Origin: Rhopalosiphum padi
Taxonomy: Eukaryota > Arthropoda > Insecta > Hemiptera > Aphididae
Length of the DNA: 64,000 bases
NCBI RefSeq assembly: GCF_020882245.1
Contig: NC_083599.1
Location: 4,030,001 to 4,094,000 of the forward strand
Reading direction: 5' to 3'
A model generated the notes under the pieces. It had not been told where the DNA came from. It worked only from the letters and a program-made list of their open reading frames with translations, and searched no databases. The translations under genes and the position numbers were made by a program. The stretch's first letter is position 1, and each line of letters starts with the position of its first letter. Below, in pieces: positions 50,650-62,879 of the stretch.

Positions 50650-51900
50650 ACACAAACCTTTTCTTGTATATTTTTTTTTTATCTCAATTTAATTTACTTG
50701 GTATGCCTACACAGAGACTCAATAAATGTGTTTGTTTTTTTTTTGTCTGTAAACAGTTTTTGGGACAGTAGAAATGCTTCAATTTTCAAAAAGCTGAAAG
50801 AGTGATTTCTGGTAGAAAATTAGATCTATTAGGTACTTCAAGGGGTCAAAGTAAAAAAAAATCCTAAAAATAAATTTTATAATCGTGTAAAGAAAAATAG
50901 AAGAAAGGCGGGAATTTTTACTAAATCCAATTTGTAATCAAATTGTTTTCGGTGTTTATTTATGTAATAAAAAAAAAGAATAACCATAACTACTTGAAAT
51001 TGTTAAAAAATGTTTATATTATCATTATTTATTTACGATAATATTTCATTTCGAAAATTGTTGAACTATTTATAGGCATGATAAATTTTCAATTTTTTTC
51101 AGATTTATTTTTCTATAAATGTTGATTAACAAGTATATTTGCTTGGTAGAAATGCTTGACAAACCTGTCGATAAGTTGTTAATTACTCAATTAAAAAATA
51201 TCACAAATTTACGGTTTTAATTTGTTTTTTTATATAATTGTTTAAATTAAAAATTTTAGCTGACTTTGTCAATATCACAAAACAATGTAAACTATTTTGT
51301 AGTTAGATTATTCATGAAAATTTTACTTTTTCTTTTTTACATAATATTTGAAATTGTAATACAAGGTTTTTATAATATGTTTTTTAACCCGTAAAATAAT
51401 TAATTCTCCTAAAACAATTTCTGATATTTTGTTAAAAAAAGAAACTTAAAATGTTCACTAAATTTTTATACAATCATTTTCATTATAATATTTTAACAAT
51501 TTTCAAGATTTTAAAATTTGTATAAGCTATTTATAGGCATGATACATTTTAAACATTTTTTTTTCTTGAATAGTTGATGAAACTAATAATCTACTAGATC
51601 AAAATTCTTAAAAGTGTAATATAAAATCCCAATTATTCTTATATCTGTTTTAAAATACCTATTAAAAATACATACACGATTTTTTTTTATATGTACCTAT
51701 TTGAAGTTAAAATATGGACAAAATCGATAAAATCGCAAAAAATTTCAGATTATTAACTTTTATTTATATATCTAATTTTTATATTTATTACAATATTCTT
51801 TGTAAATACTTAACACTAAAACTATAAAATTTGATTAATATAGAAAGTTAATTATTTGCTATAGATATTTTAAGTTCAAATTTGGACAAAATTACTTATC
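50650..51900 (+). repeat. high-copy interspersed repeat, second long copy
   Basis: Landmarks in order: a T-run with GTCTGTAAACAG, GGACAGTAGAAATGCTTC, GGTAGAAAATTAGATCTATT, GGCGGGAATTTTTACTAAAT, then A+T-rich text. These match the copy at 28472-29860. The phrase CTATTTATAGGCATGATA occurs twice, near 51068 and 51528, indicating an internal duplication with a period of about 460 bases. The end is approximate. Confidence 0.6.
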
Positions 51901-52478
51901 TAAAAGATAAGATGCTAATTATTGCAGTGTAGTATTTAAAAATATTATTCGTGGAAACTTAAAGCTTTAATTATATTATTATTAATTTACTATACGCCAT
52001 GACATTTTCGATTTATTTTTTATTATTTATTTGTTTCTATTTTTATTATGAATCTATATAACTGATTTACGTTGTTTACTGAAAACATATTATGTTATTA
52101 ATTCAATTTTGAGTAATGTAAGTTGATAGTTGTAGTTTTTGTATACTATGATATATTATATCATTGAATTCAAATTTAATACACTCATAATAGTAACCTA
52201 ATCGAACCTTAATGTACAGCAGAACAATAACTTCTTGTCTACCTTTTTAGTAGTCAACTTATTTCAAATAATAAGTTTGCACATTTATTCACAGACATAA
52301 AAAATGTTTAGACTGAAATAAACACCGTTAGTTTTCTATTGTATTCGAATTGGTATTAAAGTTCTTTGCACTATAATTGAATTATTAAAATAAAAAAATA
52401 TAAATGTTATTGAAATTCATTTAAACATAACTATAAATTAACCATTAAATTATTAATAAACTTGTAACGAAGAGAAAC
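51901..52478. other. A+T-rich DNA, nothing recognised
   Basis: No coding frame, RNA gene or defined repeat is seen. Confidence 0.6.
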
Positions 52479-52651
52479 TAGTATTTCTTAATCTGCGGGT
52501 CGTGGCCCCCTTCACAGTCTAATTTTTTTTTAAGGGTCGCCAACATGTATAAAATATGTTTGTACGTGTATATAAAATATATATTAGGGGCCGCTAAAAA
52601 ATTAAACATTCATTTGGGAGATCGCCACGGTAAAAAGGTTGAGAAACACTA
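52479..52651. mobile_element. small hAT-like MITE
   Basis: The left end reads TAGTATTTCTTAATCTGCGG. The right end read inverted is TAGTGTTTCTCAACCTTTTT, sharing TAGTxTTTCTxAAxC. This is the terminus style CAGTGTTTCTCAACC of many animal hAT MITEs. Interior GGTCGTGGC, GGTCGCCA and GATCGCCACGG words are subterminal repeats of the same type. The flanking octamers do not match, so the target duplication is lost or the copy is rearranged. Confidence 0.6.
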
Positions 52652-53101
52652 GTCTAAATAACATACAACATAACTTCGTTTGGAAATATGCCATTTCTTA
52701 AAAAATATTTTTATCTACAAGCCTCATTACGAGAAGTAAATACTATACAGATAACAATATTATAATTCAGAAAAAGACTCATTTGAAATACATATATTGG
52801 AATTTGGAGTATAACATACATAAATACATAATTTTAAAATTTATAGTTAAAAACACTTTTTATTTATTCGGATAAACGCTCACGTGACTCAAATACAGTA
52901 CGGTAATATAACTTTATATAAACATTAATACAAAACTATTTACATTATACAAAATAATACAAATAATAATTTAACAACCCGTTGTTAATTAATTAATTTC
53001 AGGAATATTATTAAATGAACATAAAAATAACTTAGATACTTTACTAAATAGATATTTAACATTCTAATTGTACAATATGATATTATGTATAAACGTACAT
53101 A
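52652..53101. other. A+T-rich DNA, possible LINE 3' UTR
   Basis: No coding frame. It lies immediately 3' (minus strand) of the reverse-transcriptase relic and may include its untranslated tail. Confidence 0.45.
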
Positions 53102-53675
53102 TTAATTGGCCGACAAATAAGGGTTTGATGGATATAAATCTCTCCTATTAAACAAAAAATTTATCAACGCATTACATTCCCTGGTTATGCGGACAAAGAA
53201 ATTATTGTAACCATAGGATGTACGATTAAATGAAATTTCAAGCGTGGGACAATAACGCGATTCGTATTGAGGGACTTGGAAGTTAAATAACGGTATATAG
53301 TAACGCAGGACAAGTCATCAAACCATTTACTAATTTAGACAAAAAACATATATCAGCATATCTGCGTCGTCTATTAACAAAATTATCTAAATTAAGAGAA
53401 GCCTGAATTGAGGAAAGAGACATTAACTCGGGTGGGTTAACGTGAAATGCCCATATTACGTTTATAGGCAATAAGACTTAAAAATCTGCTTTGAACTCGC
53501 TATGACTGTAGACCTATTTGAAAAGGATTCCAAATGATTGAGCAGTGCTCTAATATTGGTCGATCTTAGAGAATAATATTATACTGTATTTTAAGACATC
53601 ACATTTCATTTTTAAATTCCTCGGTGTTTCTAGTTATAAGCCCAAGACATCTCAGAGCTTTCGCACAAATATTTT
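53102..53675 (-). pseudogene. LINE reverse transcriptase, C-terminal part (decayed)
   Basis: Minus-strand pieces in order are: FVRKL-DVLGL near 53670; RPILEHCSIIWNPF; RVQSRFLSLIAYKRNMGIS; a 62-codon frame (53283-53471) with RRRRYADICFLSKLVNG and CPALLYTVI; and, after a one-base shift, FQVPQYESRYCPTLEISFNR and RECNALINFLFNRRDLY to a stop at 53102. The string 'LVRPILEY.S.IWNP......IE.VQ.RF.....' followed by 'RR...D..FL.KLLNG.I.CP.LL..I.F.VP...R....F.I...R.NY' is the C-terminus of jockey/CR1-like non-LTR reverse transcriptases. The catalytic YxDD region and everything upstream are missing. At least three disruptions show it is inactive. It belongs to a different family from the LINE tails at 390 and 46250. 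Confidence 0.75.
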
Positions 53676-56600
53676 AAATATTTTAAAAATAATGTATACA
53701 TTATTGCATTAGAAAAGGTCTTTGCGCGCTGCTAGTATATGACTTTTATAAAGAGGAAGTAAAAAATATATCGTGTGCTATTTGTACTTAAAAGGTAGGT
53801 ACACAAATTTAATTTAACCCACGATTAATTTTAATCTAATGACTCGGTGCATTTAGAATAGCATTTTTTCCTCTTCAGAATGTTTTTATTTTATTGGTAT
53901 AATGAGGTATTTTTCAAATTACTGATACACTTAATATGTAGAACACTACAATTACTATTGATTAAATGTACATATTTAACACGATTGAAAATAATATTGT
54001 GAAACTACATTTTTTTCTAACTCGTATCAATGACGGTTAATTAAAAACAACCACCGTAACTTTACGTCGAATGAATAATAAAATTGAAAAATAAAAGCCA
54101 AATTCCTGTGTATTCCCAAGTCTTCACACATACTCGTACTTCAAAAGTCAAGTTTAATTTAAAAACATTCTGATGTTCACGAACCATTGATAATTGACGT
54201 GTTGTTTCTATATGGAATAATTGTATGACTATGAAATATTAAAAGGAAGATTATTACTACCTGCCTAATGTGAAATTTATGATAGTGACAATAAGAAGTT
54301 TATAATACAAAGTAAGTTTAAATATAACAATAAAGTGTCGAGTTCAAACTTCCGCTTTTAACTTTTAACTACCACATCAATTAATTTCTATTCTCGGTAT
54401 ATACTTCAGTACTTCAAAACTCATATCATACTGCATACATCCATCAAAGTTAAAAGCCTGTTGAAAATTCAAAACTATAAACACAACAGTATTTTAAGAA
54501 CGGTAATTTACAATAATTAGAAAAATTAATAAAGCCTCTGTGAAATACATTCTCATTCAAATGTTACTCGTGAGAGTATAATAAATTATTTATTTATATA
54601 ACGAGAGGTGAAAAATGTGATCGCAAAATAGGTATTTCTTATGTCAATTTAAACGAATTAATTGCACGTGTGACCTTTGAGGTCGTTTTTGAGGAGTGTC
54701 CGGACTACCCATTCCCTCGAAAATAATCATTTATTTTTAACTAAATTAGTTTTAATCATAAATGATCGTTTTAAAATTTCACTATTTACTTTTTTCTATC
54801 GTGTATATAATATGATGTATGAACTTCTGATAATAATCGGTGGTCGGTGACAATATCAAATGTGTGTAAATTACAAATATTTTCATAATATTATAATATA
54901 CCATCGCCTCCCAGACTCCTCCCCCTGCCATTTGTTAATCGCAATCATTTCATTACTTTATTTATAATTTTTTTTTGTCTTTAAAAATGAATAAACTAGA
55001 GCACATAAATGTGTTATCAAATTAATTTTGACCAAATACTGTCAAAACTTAAATTCAGTATTTATTGAAATCATAATTAACGTATTTAGACTCCTCTCTT
55101 TCTGCTTATCGAAAAAAAAAATCTGGCTACCACCTTATAAGTATATTCATACTTTAACTATACCTACAAATCAGTTTTGTTTATCATGATCTACGTTTAA
55201 TTAATGATCACAAAATAATAATACATTTTAATTAAATGTTCTTTAAATTTATTATTCTATTCTTTGATCTAATCATATTCTTTAAATTTATAATATATTT
55301 TACATCGGTGAAAATTAAAAAAAAAAAAAAATCATACTCCTCACAGTGAACATTTTTTTATATTCAATAAAAAATAAATACAATTAAATCATTATTTGTA
55401 TTATTTTTTGGTTGGCGTACCATACTTGGATTCAATGCCTTGGTAAAAATGCTGGAGTTGTACAGTTTTTCCATGCGTTTTACTTAATAATTACGTCATT
55501 TAACTTAAAAAATAAAAAAGTTCTTTTTTGAAAAATTTCTCCAACTCACGGGTAATACAAATCGTTAAAAAGGGCCTTTGATATGAATATGATGATATGT
55601 CTATCAAAGTTTTTTGTATTCTGTGGTGTAATAGCATGTTCGATCATCGAGTATATAATACGACCAATCATCAGGTTTTATATATTTGAATACTCTCAAC
55701 TAAGTCCATTTATTGGCACCTCACTATATTGGAACAATTTATAGTAATGCATCTCAATACAGGCGATTATCGGTGTTAGACGATCGACTGGTTAACGAGA
55801 TTAATATCGTCATTGGAAAGTCTTAACAACAGTAAAAAACTATTCATAGAATTTAATCAGAAGTTTAATTTGAATAAAATCAGCATATTAAGTGAAAACA
55901 GTTGTGTTTTTCGGATGTACCTACCGGTAAATTTGGTACCACCCAACAGTACGCCATAGGTAGGTACGCATACAGATGCGAAAATACGTAAAATATGTAT
56001 AAAATCGATTATAACCTTTTTGTTCCTAATATATAATTTCGTATGCTCCGTGGACAGTTGACACTTAATGTAAGACGTCGTTTCATTGGCCGACGCCAGA
56101 TGGCACGAGATACTTTCCGAAAATGTAATGGTTGTGCTCTCGTTAATAATAAATTAATAAAATAAAGTTGCCGTTTTGTCAACATAATAATATAATACAA
56201 ATAAACTCAACAAACGCAAATACGGCGGAATTCACTGTAATATTATGTTGAGTATCATTAGTATCAATACAATATTCATGTAAAATTTATAATACGATTT
56301 ATATTTTTGATACAAGAAATAGGTGCTCTTCAAGTGTGGTATTAAGTTTAACATTACGCAACACCTCATTCGAATCAAATATAAGATTTAATATTATTGT
56401 AAGTTACAAAACAAGTGTAAGTAATTATAATAACGAAATATAAGTGTAATGTTACAGATTAAAATGAAAACGCTGTTAGCTATATGTATACAATATTATA
56501 CATGCAACGGATGTCATTTACATATTATACATTTTTTAACGTCATATAAGCGTGCAACTCGTGATGGCATCTTCTTATAGTATAGACTATAATAGTAAAT

Positions 56601-59600
56601 GTCGTTGCCTACTATTCCTTAAATTCAGTTGTGGAGGTCTCGGGTAAAATGTAGTCTTTGTGTAATATTGAATTCATTAAATTTTTAAAATTGATATATT
56701 TTCCTCGTAGAACTCTATAATATGTCGTTAATATTTAGATCTACAAATATAGTTTTAAATGTATTCGTTAAATTCGTACGCCTAAAATAACGGCTCGAGA
56801 TAAACATTTTTGATTTATTATAAGACTTCTACAGTCGTAATCAGCTGTTAAAATATTTATATTTATAATTTTAAGTATAATATGTACTTTACCCCCACCC
56901 CTCTCTCTCACCATCAGATAAATTTGTTTTCAATATTATCTTTTAAGGACTTCATATTATGTTGAAACATGTTTAAAAAATATATTAATTGTTTTCAAAG
57001 TAATAAATGTGTCCTAAATTAAAAAAAATCATCCACTGTATATATATATTTTTATTATAATTAAATTATTTTACAGAAAGTCCAGAAGAATGCAATTAAA
57101 TTATTGATACTAACAATAATACAATTATTACGTTGTAGATTTACAAGAACATTCATTTATTAATACAATTTAACTACACATAATATTTAACATTAAAAAA
57201 TACCTATAAATTATAGTTGTGTTGAATTAATTATACAGTAGTAAAGTATATTATATATTACTATTTAAAATATTATTAAGAATATAATATCGGCCCTCCA
57301 CTCTAAGTATCCTTAGCTTATATAGTTATACAGTTCCTCTTAAAGTTAAAGAATCTTTTTGAATTATTTTCGTAGTTATTAGATCTGTAATTTAGTTAGG
57401 TAACAAATTCGTTACTAAGTTGCTATAATGAAGAATCCAATTTACTGATTTTTAAAGACATTTATGAATATACCGGATTTTGCAAAGAGTACATATTATT
57501 ATCAACAAATTATACAATTCACTTTGTATAAAAAAAAGACGTCTACTACAAAAACTAAACTAAAAACTGTTACATTGTTCAAAGACAATTTTTTCATTTT
57601 AGTATAAATTGTTCTTTTACAAATAATTATTATATTATACTGCGCTTAGTATTGTTGTTTTTTTTTTTTTTTTAATTTCCAGTTTATATGACTATTAAGC
57701 ATCAACTTTATAAAACGATTTAAAACTAATAAGTGTACTTTTGTCACAGAATTAACGTTTTGTTATACTCGTATGTTGTATCTTAACAATTCATGTTCGG
57801 TACTTATATTGGCTATTACATAATTAATAACGCGTCTGCAATAGTAATTGTATCTATTGAATTTTTAAACTTCAAGTTAAGCCCGGGTATAGTGAAAGTT
57901 TAATATTTCAAATTATCACCGTTATAACCCTTAATATACTTAATTTTCTCTATTTGCCAGAGTTTGCCTTATTCCTGTTGTAACATTAAAGTAAAGAGTT
58001 GACGTCTCAACTCTCAACGCATACTATACATTTCTGTGTTTTATGTATTTCAAGTTACATCCCAATTAAGTTAATCAAAGAGCTTTTCGAGTATTAAATG
58101 CATACACAAAGTCAAGAAGAACTGCAAAAACATGTATTCAAGACAATTTCTTTTTATATACAATATATTATATGGGTAGTATATACGAACTAATACTTAA
58201 AAATATAATTTACCTCTATGAAAAACTTAAAAATATAAATTTACTAGCTGGAAAATTATTTTATATCTCAGTAAAAATTGTTTAAAAAAAATAATAGCGT
58301 TTCACGTAGTACCTAATTTTATAATACAAAAAAAAATAAGCGTTTGTTACTGAAATTTGAACGTCTAAAATAAACATAATGATTTGATTCACAAAATATG
58401 AGACTATAAGTTTATAGACGACTGACTTACTGATTTATATTTCTTATAAATACATTTCCTATACATACAAACAATAAATAATTAAAAAGGCGGACAAGTG
58501 GATATCGTTCTGTTGTACAATCAGTGTTGTGCCACAACTAAAATTAATTGGATAAATGCATCTAGATAGAACCATTGTATATTTATATTATCTCTATAAA
58601 TTTAATAGTTGATATATTACTGCCATAAAAGATCAAAAATTATAGCCATCTATATTTTTCATGAGATGTGAAGCCTACAAAAAAATGCACATTTTTTCAA
58701 ATTTTATTTATAAACTCGTTTTTGATGTCAACATATTATTATAACATTATAATACAACTTTAACAAAGAAAAATGATAAAATTACAATAGGTAACTTCGT
58801 AGGTATGTCTATATTTTGTGACATGGGTTTTACGTTTCCGAAAACAAATATAAATACGTTTTAATTGATTGTCAACGGTTCGAAGTATAATATTATTATG
58901 CAATGTACCTATATGGTTTCGTCGTTTCGTGTACCTAAATATTTTTTAGTATTATCGCAAACGTGTGCGTGTGTTCACTTAAAATCTAAACATGTTTCGA
59001 CTTTCAAAGCAATAATATTATTTTGCTGTTGCTTAATGATTACTGCCTCACTTCAATGAAACCCCGTAAATCGTAAAATAAGCGCTACCCATAATTATTT
59101 TTAACCTTGAAACGATGTAAACTATCAACTGATGTTCAAAATATCGATGAATCGAAAATCAAACTAGGCAAGTTTTATTTCATTACTTATCTGCAGAAAC
59201 ATTCATAACTATTTTTAGAACAGTTTTTGTCATTCTTTCGTAATCCGGAGAAAAATGCATTAAATCAAATATATTTTGTCGTTATCAGTCGAGCTAGGAG
59301 AATCCCTTCCCTACTTCGAACCGAAAAACTTACTGTTAGTTTATACTTTTACAATAAAGTTTCAAACAGTTTTTAAAATATAAAATTATTTCAACGATAC
59401 GAAAAATAATCAAGATACCTACATGATAAATTGGAGATTTGTTTCACATTTAAAGGTATTGAGAACATGATTAATGATTTTATAAATATGATTATTTTAA
59501 TATATGACGTACAACTAACATTTTATAAATGTAAACTTATATTTCGTGTATCCAATAAAAATAGTGTTATACAATATCATATTGTCTAATATCTATCATC

Positions 59601-59683
59601 GTAAAAACACACATTTTAAAATACTTAAATACCTACCTAAGATATTTAAAAAAAAAAAAATTTACAAGATAGCGAGTAGTATT
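53676..59683. other. 6 kb A+T-rich gene desert
   Basis: No accepted coding sequence. Minor items: CCGGACTACCCATTCCC near 54700; ATGCATCTCAATACAGGCG near 55747, sharing its core with the 12-13 kb duplication; a minus-strand frame at 56009-56200 overlapped by a 40-codon plus-strand frame with no motif; and AAAGTAAAGAGTTGACGTC near 57990, which may belong to an old repeat. The repeat word at 58488 is listed separately. Confidence 0.6.
58488..58525. repeat. AAGGCGGGCAA repeat word, copy 2
   Basis: AAAAAGGCGGACAAGTGGAT then ATCGTTCTGTTGTACA, closer than copy 1 (47306) to the common aphid form as I remember it. The flanks of the two copies do not match. Confidence 0.5.
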
Positions 59684-59812
59684 TTCTCAAAAGAATATTC
59701 CTAAATATGAATATTATAAATATGTGGAGAATATTTTCCAAAATAAATTCTTGAGAATTTCTAAGTATGGAATATTCTAGGAAAATTCTTCAAAAGAATT
59801 CGCTCTCAGTAT
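59684..59812. repeat. GAATATTC-rich irregular repeat array
   Basis: About 130 bases contain AGAATATTCC, GAATATT, GAGAATATTTTCC, AATTCTTGAGAATTTC, GGAATATTCTAGGAAAATTC and AAGAATTC. Alternating GAA and TTC blocks recur every five to twelve bases. The pattern resembles heat-shock-factor sites (inverted GAA/TTC pentamers), but the spacing is not strictly 2 bases between pentamers. It may equally be a decayed low-complexity repeat. Confidence 0.45.
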
Positions 59813-60579
59813 TTTCAAACTGGAAATTTTAATTCTATTAAAATAATAATTCAAACATTTCCATTTCCAAAATAATCTCTGTAAATAATACCAAGTAATT
59901 AATTTAACAGACTATATCGTTAAATACCTATTTAAGAATAGTTTACATTTTTCTTATTTTCGTAGTACATAAATTATTTATTGAAATACCAATGTGTTTT
60001 ATATTTGTATAAATTATAATTTTATCAAATCATATTTTTATACTTTTTATAGTTTCATATTATATTTTAATCCTAAATTATTTGAATTAATTGAACTCAT
60101 TTTATATTATTCTTTTAAATATTATTATTATTTGCAAATTGAAATTATGGTGACTCACAATAATATAAAACACAATATATTTTCTTAAATATTTTTTTAG
60201 TATTTTATTAAGTGTTAAAATTTTTTTTTTAAATTAAAAATTAATTATTTAAATTTAGTGGAATATTGACTGATGATAGTTGGTTAGTAAAATAAAATAA
60301 ATATAATTATTTTTTAGATAGCTTAATTTATTTTTTATTGTAAGTATTGTATCTTATTATTGTGTTAAGAAATATTTTTTTTCAAATTAACGATAAATAT
60401 TTATATAATAAATAAATGTGTGACGGTTTTATATGATTTTTTATAAAATGTGTTTCTAATTTCTATGTCATAATGTAAGAAAGTCGTTTTAAAATGTCGT
60501 AAAAATAAAAAATATTGTCTTTAGACTTTAGAGCGTTATTGACAGTGTTTCATTATTTTTTTTTTGCACTTGGTCACAC
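59813..60579. other. A+T-rich DNA, nothing recognised
   Basis: No coding frame or defined repeat. The 64-codon frame at 59994 is composed mostly of F, Y, I, N and K. Confidence 0.6.
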
Positions 60580-61560
60580 ACACTTAGTCAAAACTACTCT
60601 CGAATTTTCTGATTTTCATGATCCACTCGCACGCTCTTAAAAAAATGCTACTACCTGTACTAGACTCCTTTAAAACGGCCAGTGTCCTCAGTCCGCACAA
60701 TAATAACGTATACGATAATAATACTATAAAAATTAAACAATACGCGCTGGTAATTATTATAATAAATTCATCCCGCATCACTTCGGTCGTCGACTGCATA
60801 TTGTACTCGCCACTCGGCGATTGACAACATTATTATTATTCGACGCGGTAAACAACGACAATAAAAAAAAAATTCAAAAAAAAAAAAAATCGGACGTATA
60901 GGTACTTACGACCCATATACTCGTACATATTTTATACACTCCAGATGTTGGATACCGAGACAGTCGGTTCACTGCGCACAGCTCGCTCAGAATAATTAAA
61001 TAGGCTCCTCATATTATTATTAATATAATACTGCAAGTGTGATGCGATAACGGTGTATCGCGTCGTATATTATGATAATAATAATATGATATACGATATC
61101 GGGCAGAATTTCGAAGACGCGACCGCAGCATCGTCGACAAATGGTCCACTGCAGTGTCGTCGCTCAGATTTGGACTGTTGTGGATTATACATTATTATAA
61201 TTTGCGCAAGTACACGATAATATAATTATTCTAATATACGATTTCGTATCGTCAGACCGGCAGAGCGGGCAAACTTTCGAGGACAACGATCCGTTGCGTG
61301 TGCAATATTATTGTTATTGTATTATAAGACGTTATACGTATATATTATTGAGCTCGGCGGAATCGATTAATATGTTATGACTCGTGTGGAGTAGACGGCC
61401 CGCAGTATACATACATAATAATATACTGTCTCGGAGGAAAAGTCACGTGTCGTGTACAGTGTTTTGGCCGTCATCCGTTCAAAGGACTAAACGGTTTTTG
61501 TGATTTTTAAAAACGATTTAGATATACATAATATTATATTTATGGGACGATTCCAAGTAT
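60580..61560. other. CpG-rich island 5
   Basis: A CpG-rich patch (CGGTCGTCGACTGC, GTATCGCGTCGTATA, GACGCGACCGCAGCATCGTCG) with interspersed TAATAATATT and two poly-A runs near 60870-60890. Overlapping plus and minus frames around 60584-60824 lack motifs. It contains a TATA/initiator pair near 60932-60975, and CAGTGTTTTGGCCGTC near 61460 as a possible second start region. Confidence 0.45.
60930..60992 (+). promoter_or_regulatory. candidate TATA/initiator core promoter
   Basis: TTTATACAC begins at 60931, and ACAGTCGG (A at 60962) lies about 30 bases further. A second initiator-like TTCACTG follows with its A at 60971. G+C-rich text (CACAGCTCGCTCAG) then fits a 5' UTR start. No nearby splice donor was seen. 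Composition context supports it, but chance TATA matches are frequent here. Confidence 0.25.
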
Positions 61561-61914
61561 TTATACGTATTTAATTAAGCATTAATATTCTCATCAAAAA
61601 CCATAACTGATGCTTAGATTTTATATTTCGAAGTGCTTATAATATATTTATTTAAAAATTTTAGGTTTAATAATATCGAATGAAAATTTTTTCGTATTAA
61701 ATTTTTAATGCATAGATACGCGTTTTGCGAATCGCTCTTAATGCGTCACTTCACTTAAATTGTCTAAATGTCAAACGATTAAAAATAAAAAAAAACTCGT
61801 TTTATTTATTAATAAATGTTCAAAAAATAAAATAATATTCTGCTTTGAACTATGTGAAATGAAAATATTATTTTTAATAAAAATAGGATTTTAAAAATAT
61901 ATTATATACTATAA
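61561..61914. other. A+T-rich DNA, nothing recognised
   Basis: No coding frame, RNA gene or defined repeat is seen. Confidence 0.6.
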
Positions 61915-62728
61915 TTAGGTTTGGGGACTTGTAGCTCTAAAAAAATACCAAAATATGCACCAAAAAATGGCCAAATATGCTATAAAATATGCACCTAAAA
62001 ATAACCGTATACGGTCTAAGATATGCCCCCCCCCCCAAAAAAAAAAAAAAATAAAAAAAATTAGGTATAACAAATATGTGGTAAAATTAAATATTTATTT
62101 TATTAGAATTTATATTATATATTACAATATTACCTTTCTAATATTCTTCTTTTTCTAATAATACTTTGAAAATATTACACTGCATAATAAGATATTTCCT
62201 GATGTTTTCAAATATGTGAATCTACGACGATTACTTGATAGTTAATTTTTATACACGGAAAAAATTTTCGACATCTACAGACAACATTGGAGCATATTAT
62301 ACATAAAATAAACCAGAACCTTCCATATCTTAAATTTCGCCATTTAAAATTTTTAAATTTTTCATAAAGCTTTGTAACCAGCTTTCTAAAACGTAATTTA
62401 ACTTCTGTACGATGGCTTTGCCTTTTGTACATTTTAAATTAACAATTTTATATTTCGCATCTTCGACTGTTTTTGATTAATCGGATAATTTTATTCTTTT
62501 CTTTTCCAAAAATTTTATGGATTTGGGTAAAATATGTATAAAGTATAGTTAATACTTAATTATCTATAGTTTTTAAATTGAAATTGGAAAAATTTGTCAA
62601 AATATGCAAAAATATGCATATTCAAATTTTAGATATCACGACACCGATAAATAAATTTATTTCGCACTCTGCTATATTTAACAATAATTTAAAAAAAGTA
62701 TGCAAATGCTTCAAGTCCCTAAGCCTAA
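61915..62728 (-). mobile_element. hAT-like transposon with AAATATGC subterminal repeats
   Basis: Ends read TTAGGTTTGGGGACTTGTAG on the left and, inverted, TTAGGCTTAGGGACTTGAAG on the right (17 of 20 identical). Inside the left end AAATATGCAC, AAATATGCT, AAATATGCACC and AGATATGCCC recur within 80 bases. Inside the right end AAATATGCAAAAATATGCAT occurs. A decayed transposase C-terminus (62174-62296) runs on the minus strand. Target duplication could not be set because the A+T-rich flanks are ambiguous. At 814 bp it is much shorter than an autonomous element. A run of eleven C's lies at 62026-62036. Confidence 0.65.
62174..62296 (-). pseudogene. hAT-like transposase C-terminal remnant
   Basis: A minus-strand frame of 41 codons with three stops reads YAPMLSVDVENFFRV, then a damaged stretch, then IFENIRKYLIMQCN. 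The pattern 'P..S.DVERSFS.YK..L...R..F..ENI.K.L...CN' is one I associate with C-terminal dimerisation regions of an aphid hAT-like transposase group. A minus-strand frame overlapping in another phase (62208-62432) is a shadow. The copy is inactive. Confidence 0.55.
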
Positions 62729-62879
62729 TTTATTATAATGTTACAGGTTTTTTTACTATAATAGAGTACAAAACGACAACAATTCAATGGTTACCATATT
62801 ATGGTCGTGTCGGACCATTTTTTTCAGTAAGTACAAGAACGCGTCGAATGAATAAATCGCCTACAAATAAATGCAGTTG

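Noticed and set aside
56009..56200. Overlapping frames on both strands near 56.0-56.2 kb
   Set aside because: Neither strand gives a recognisable domain. Likely an open window by chance in slightly G+C-richer DNA.
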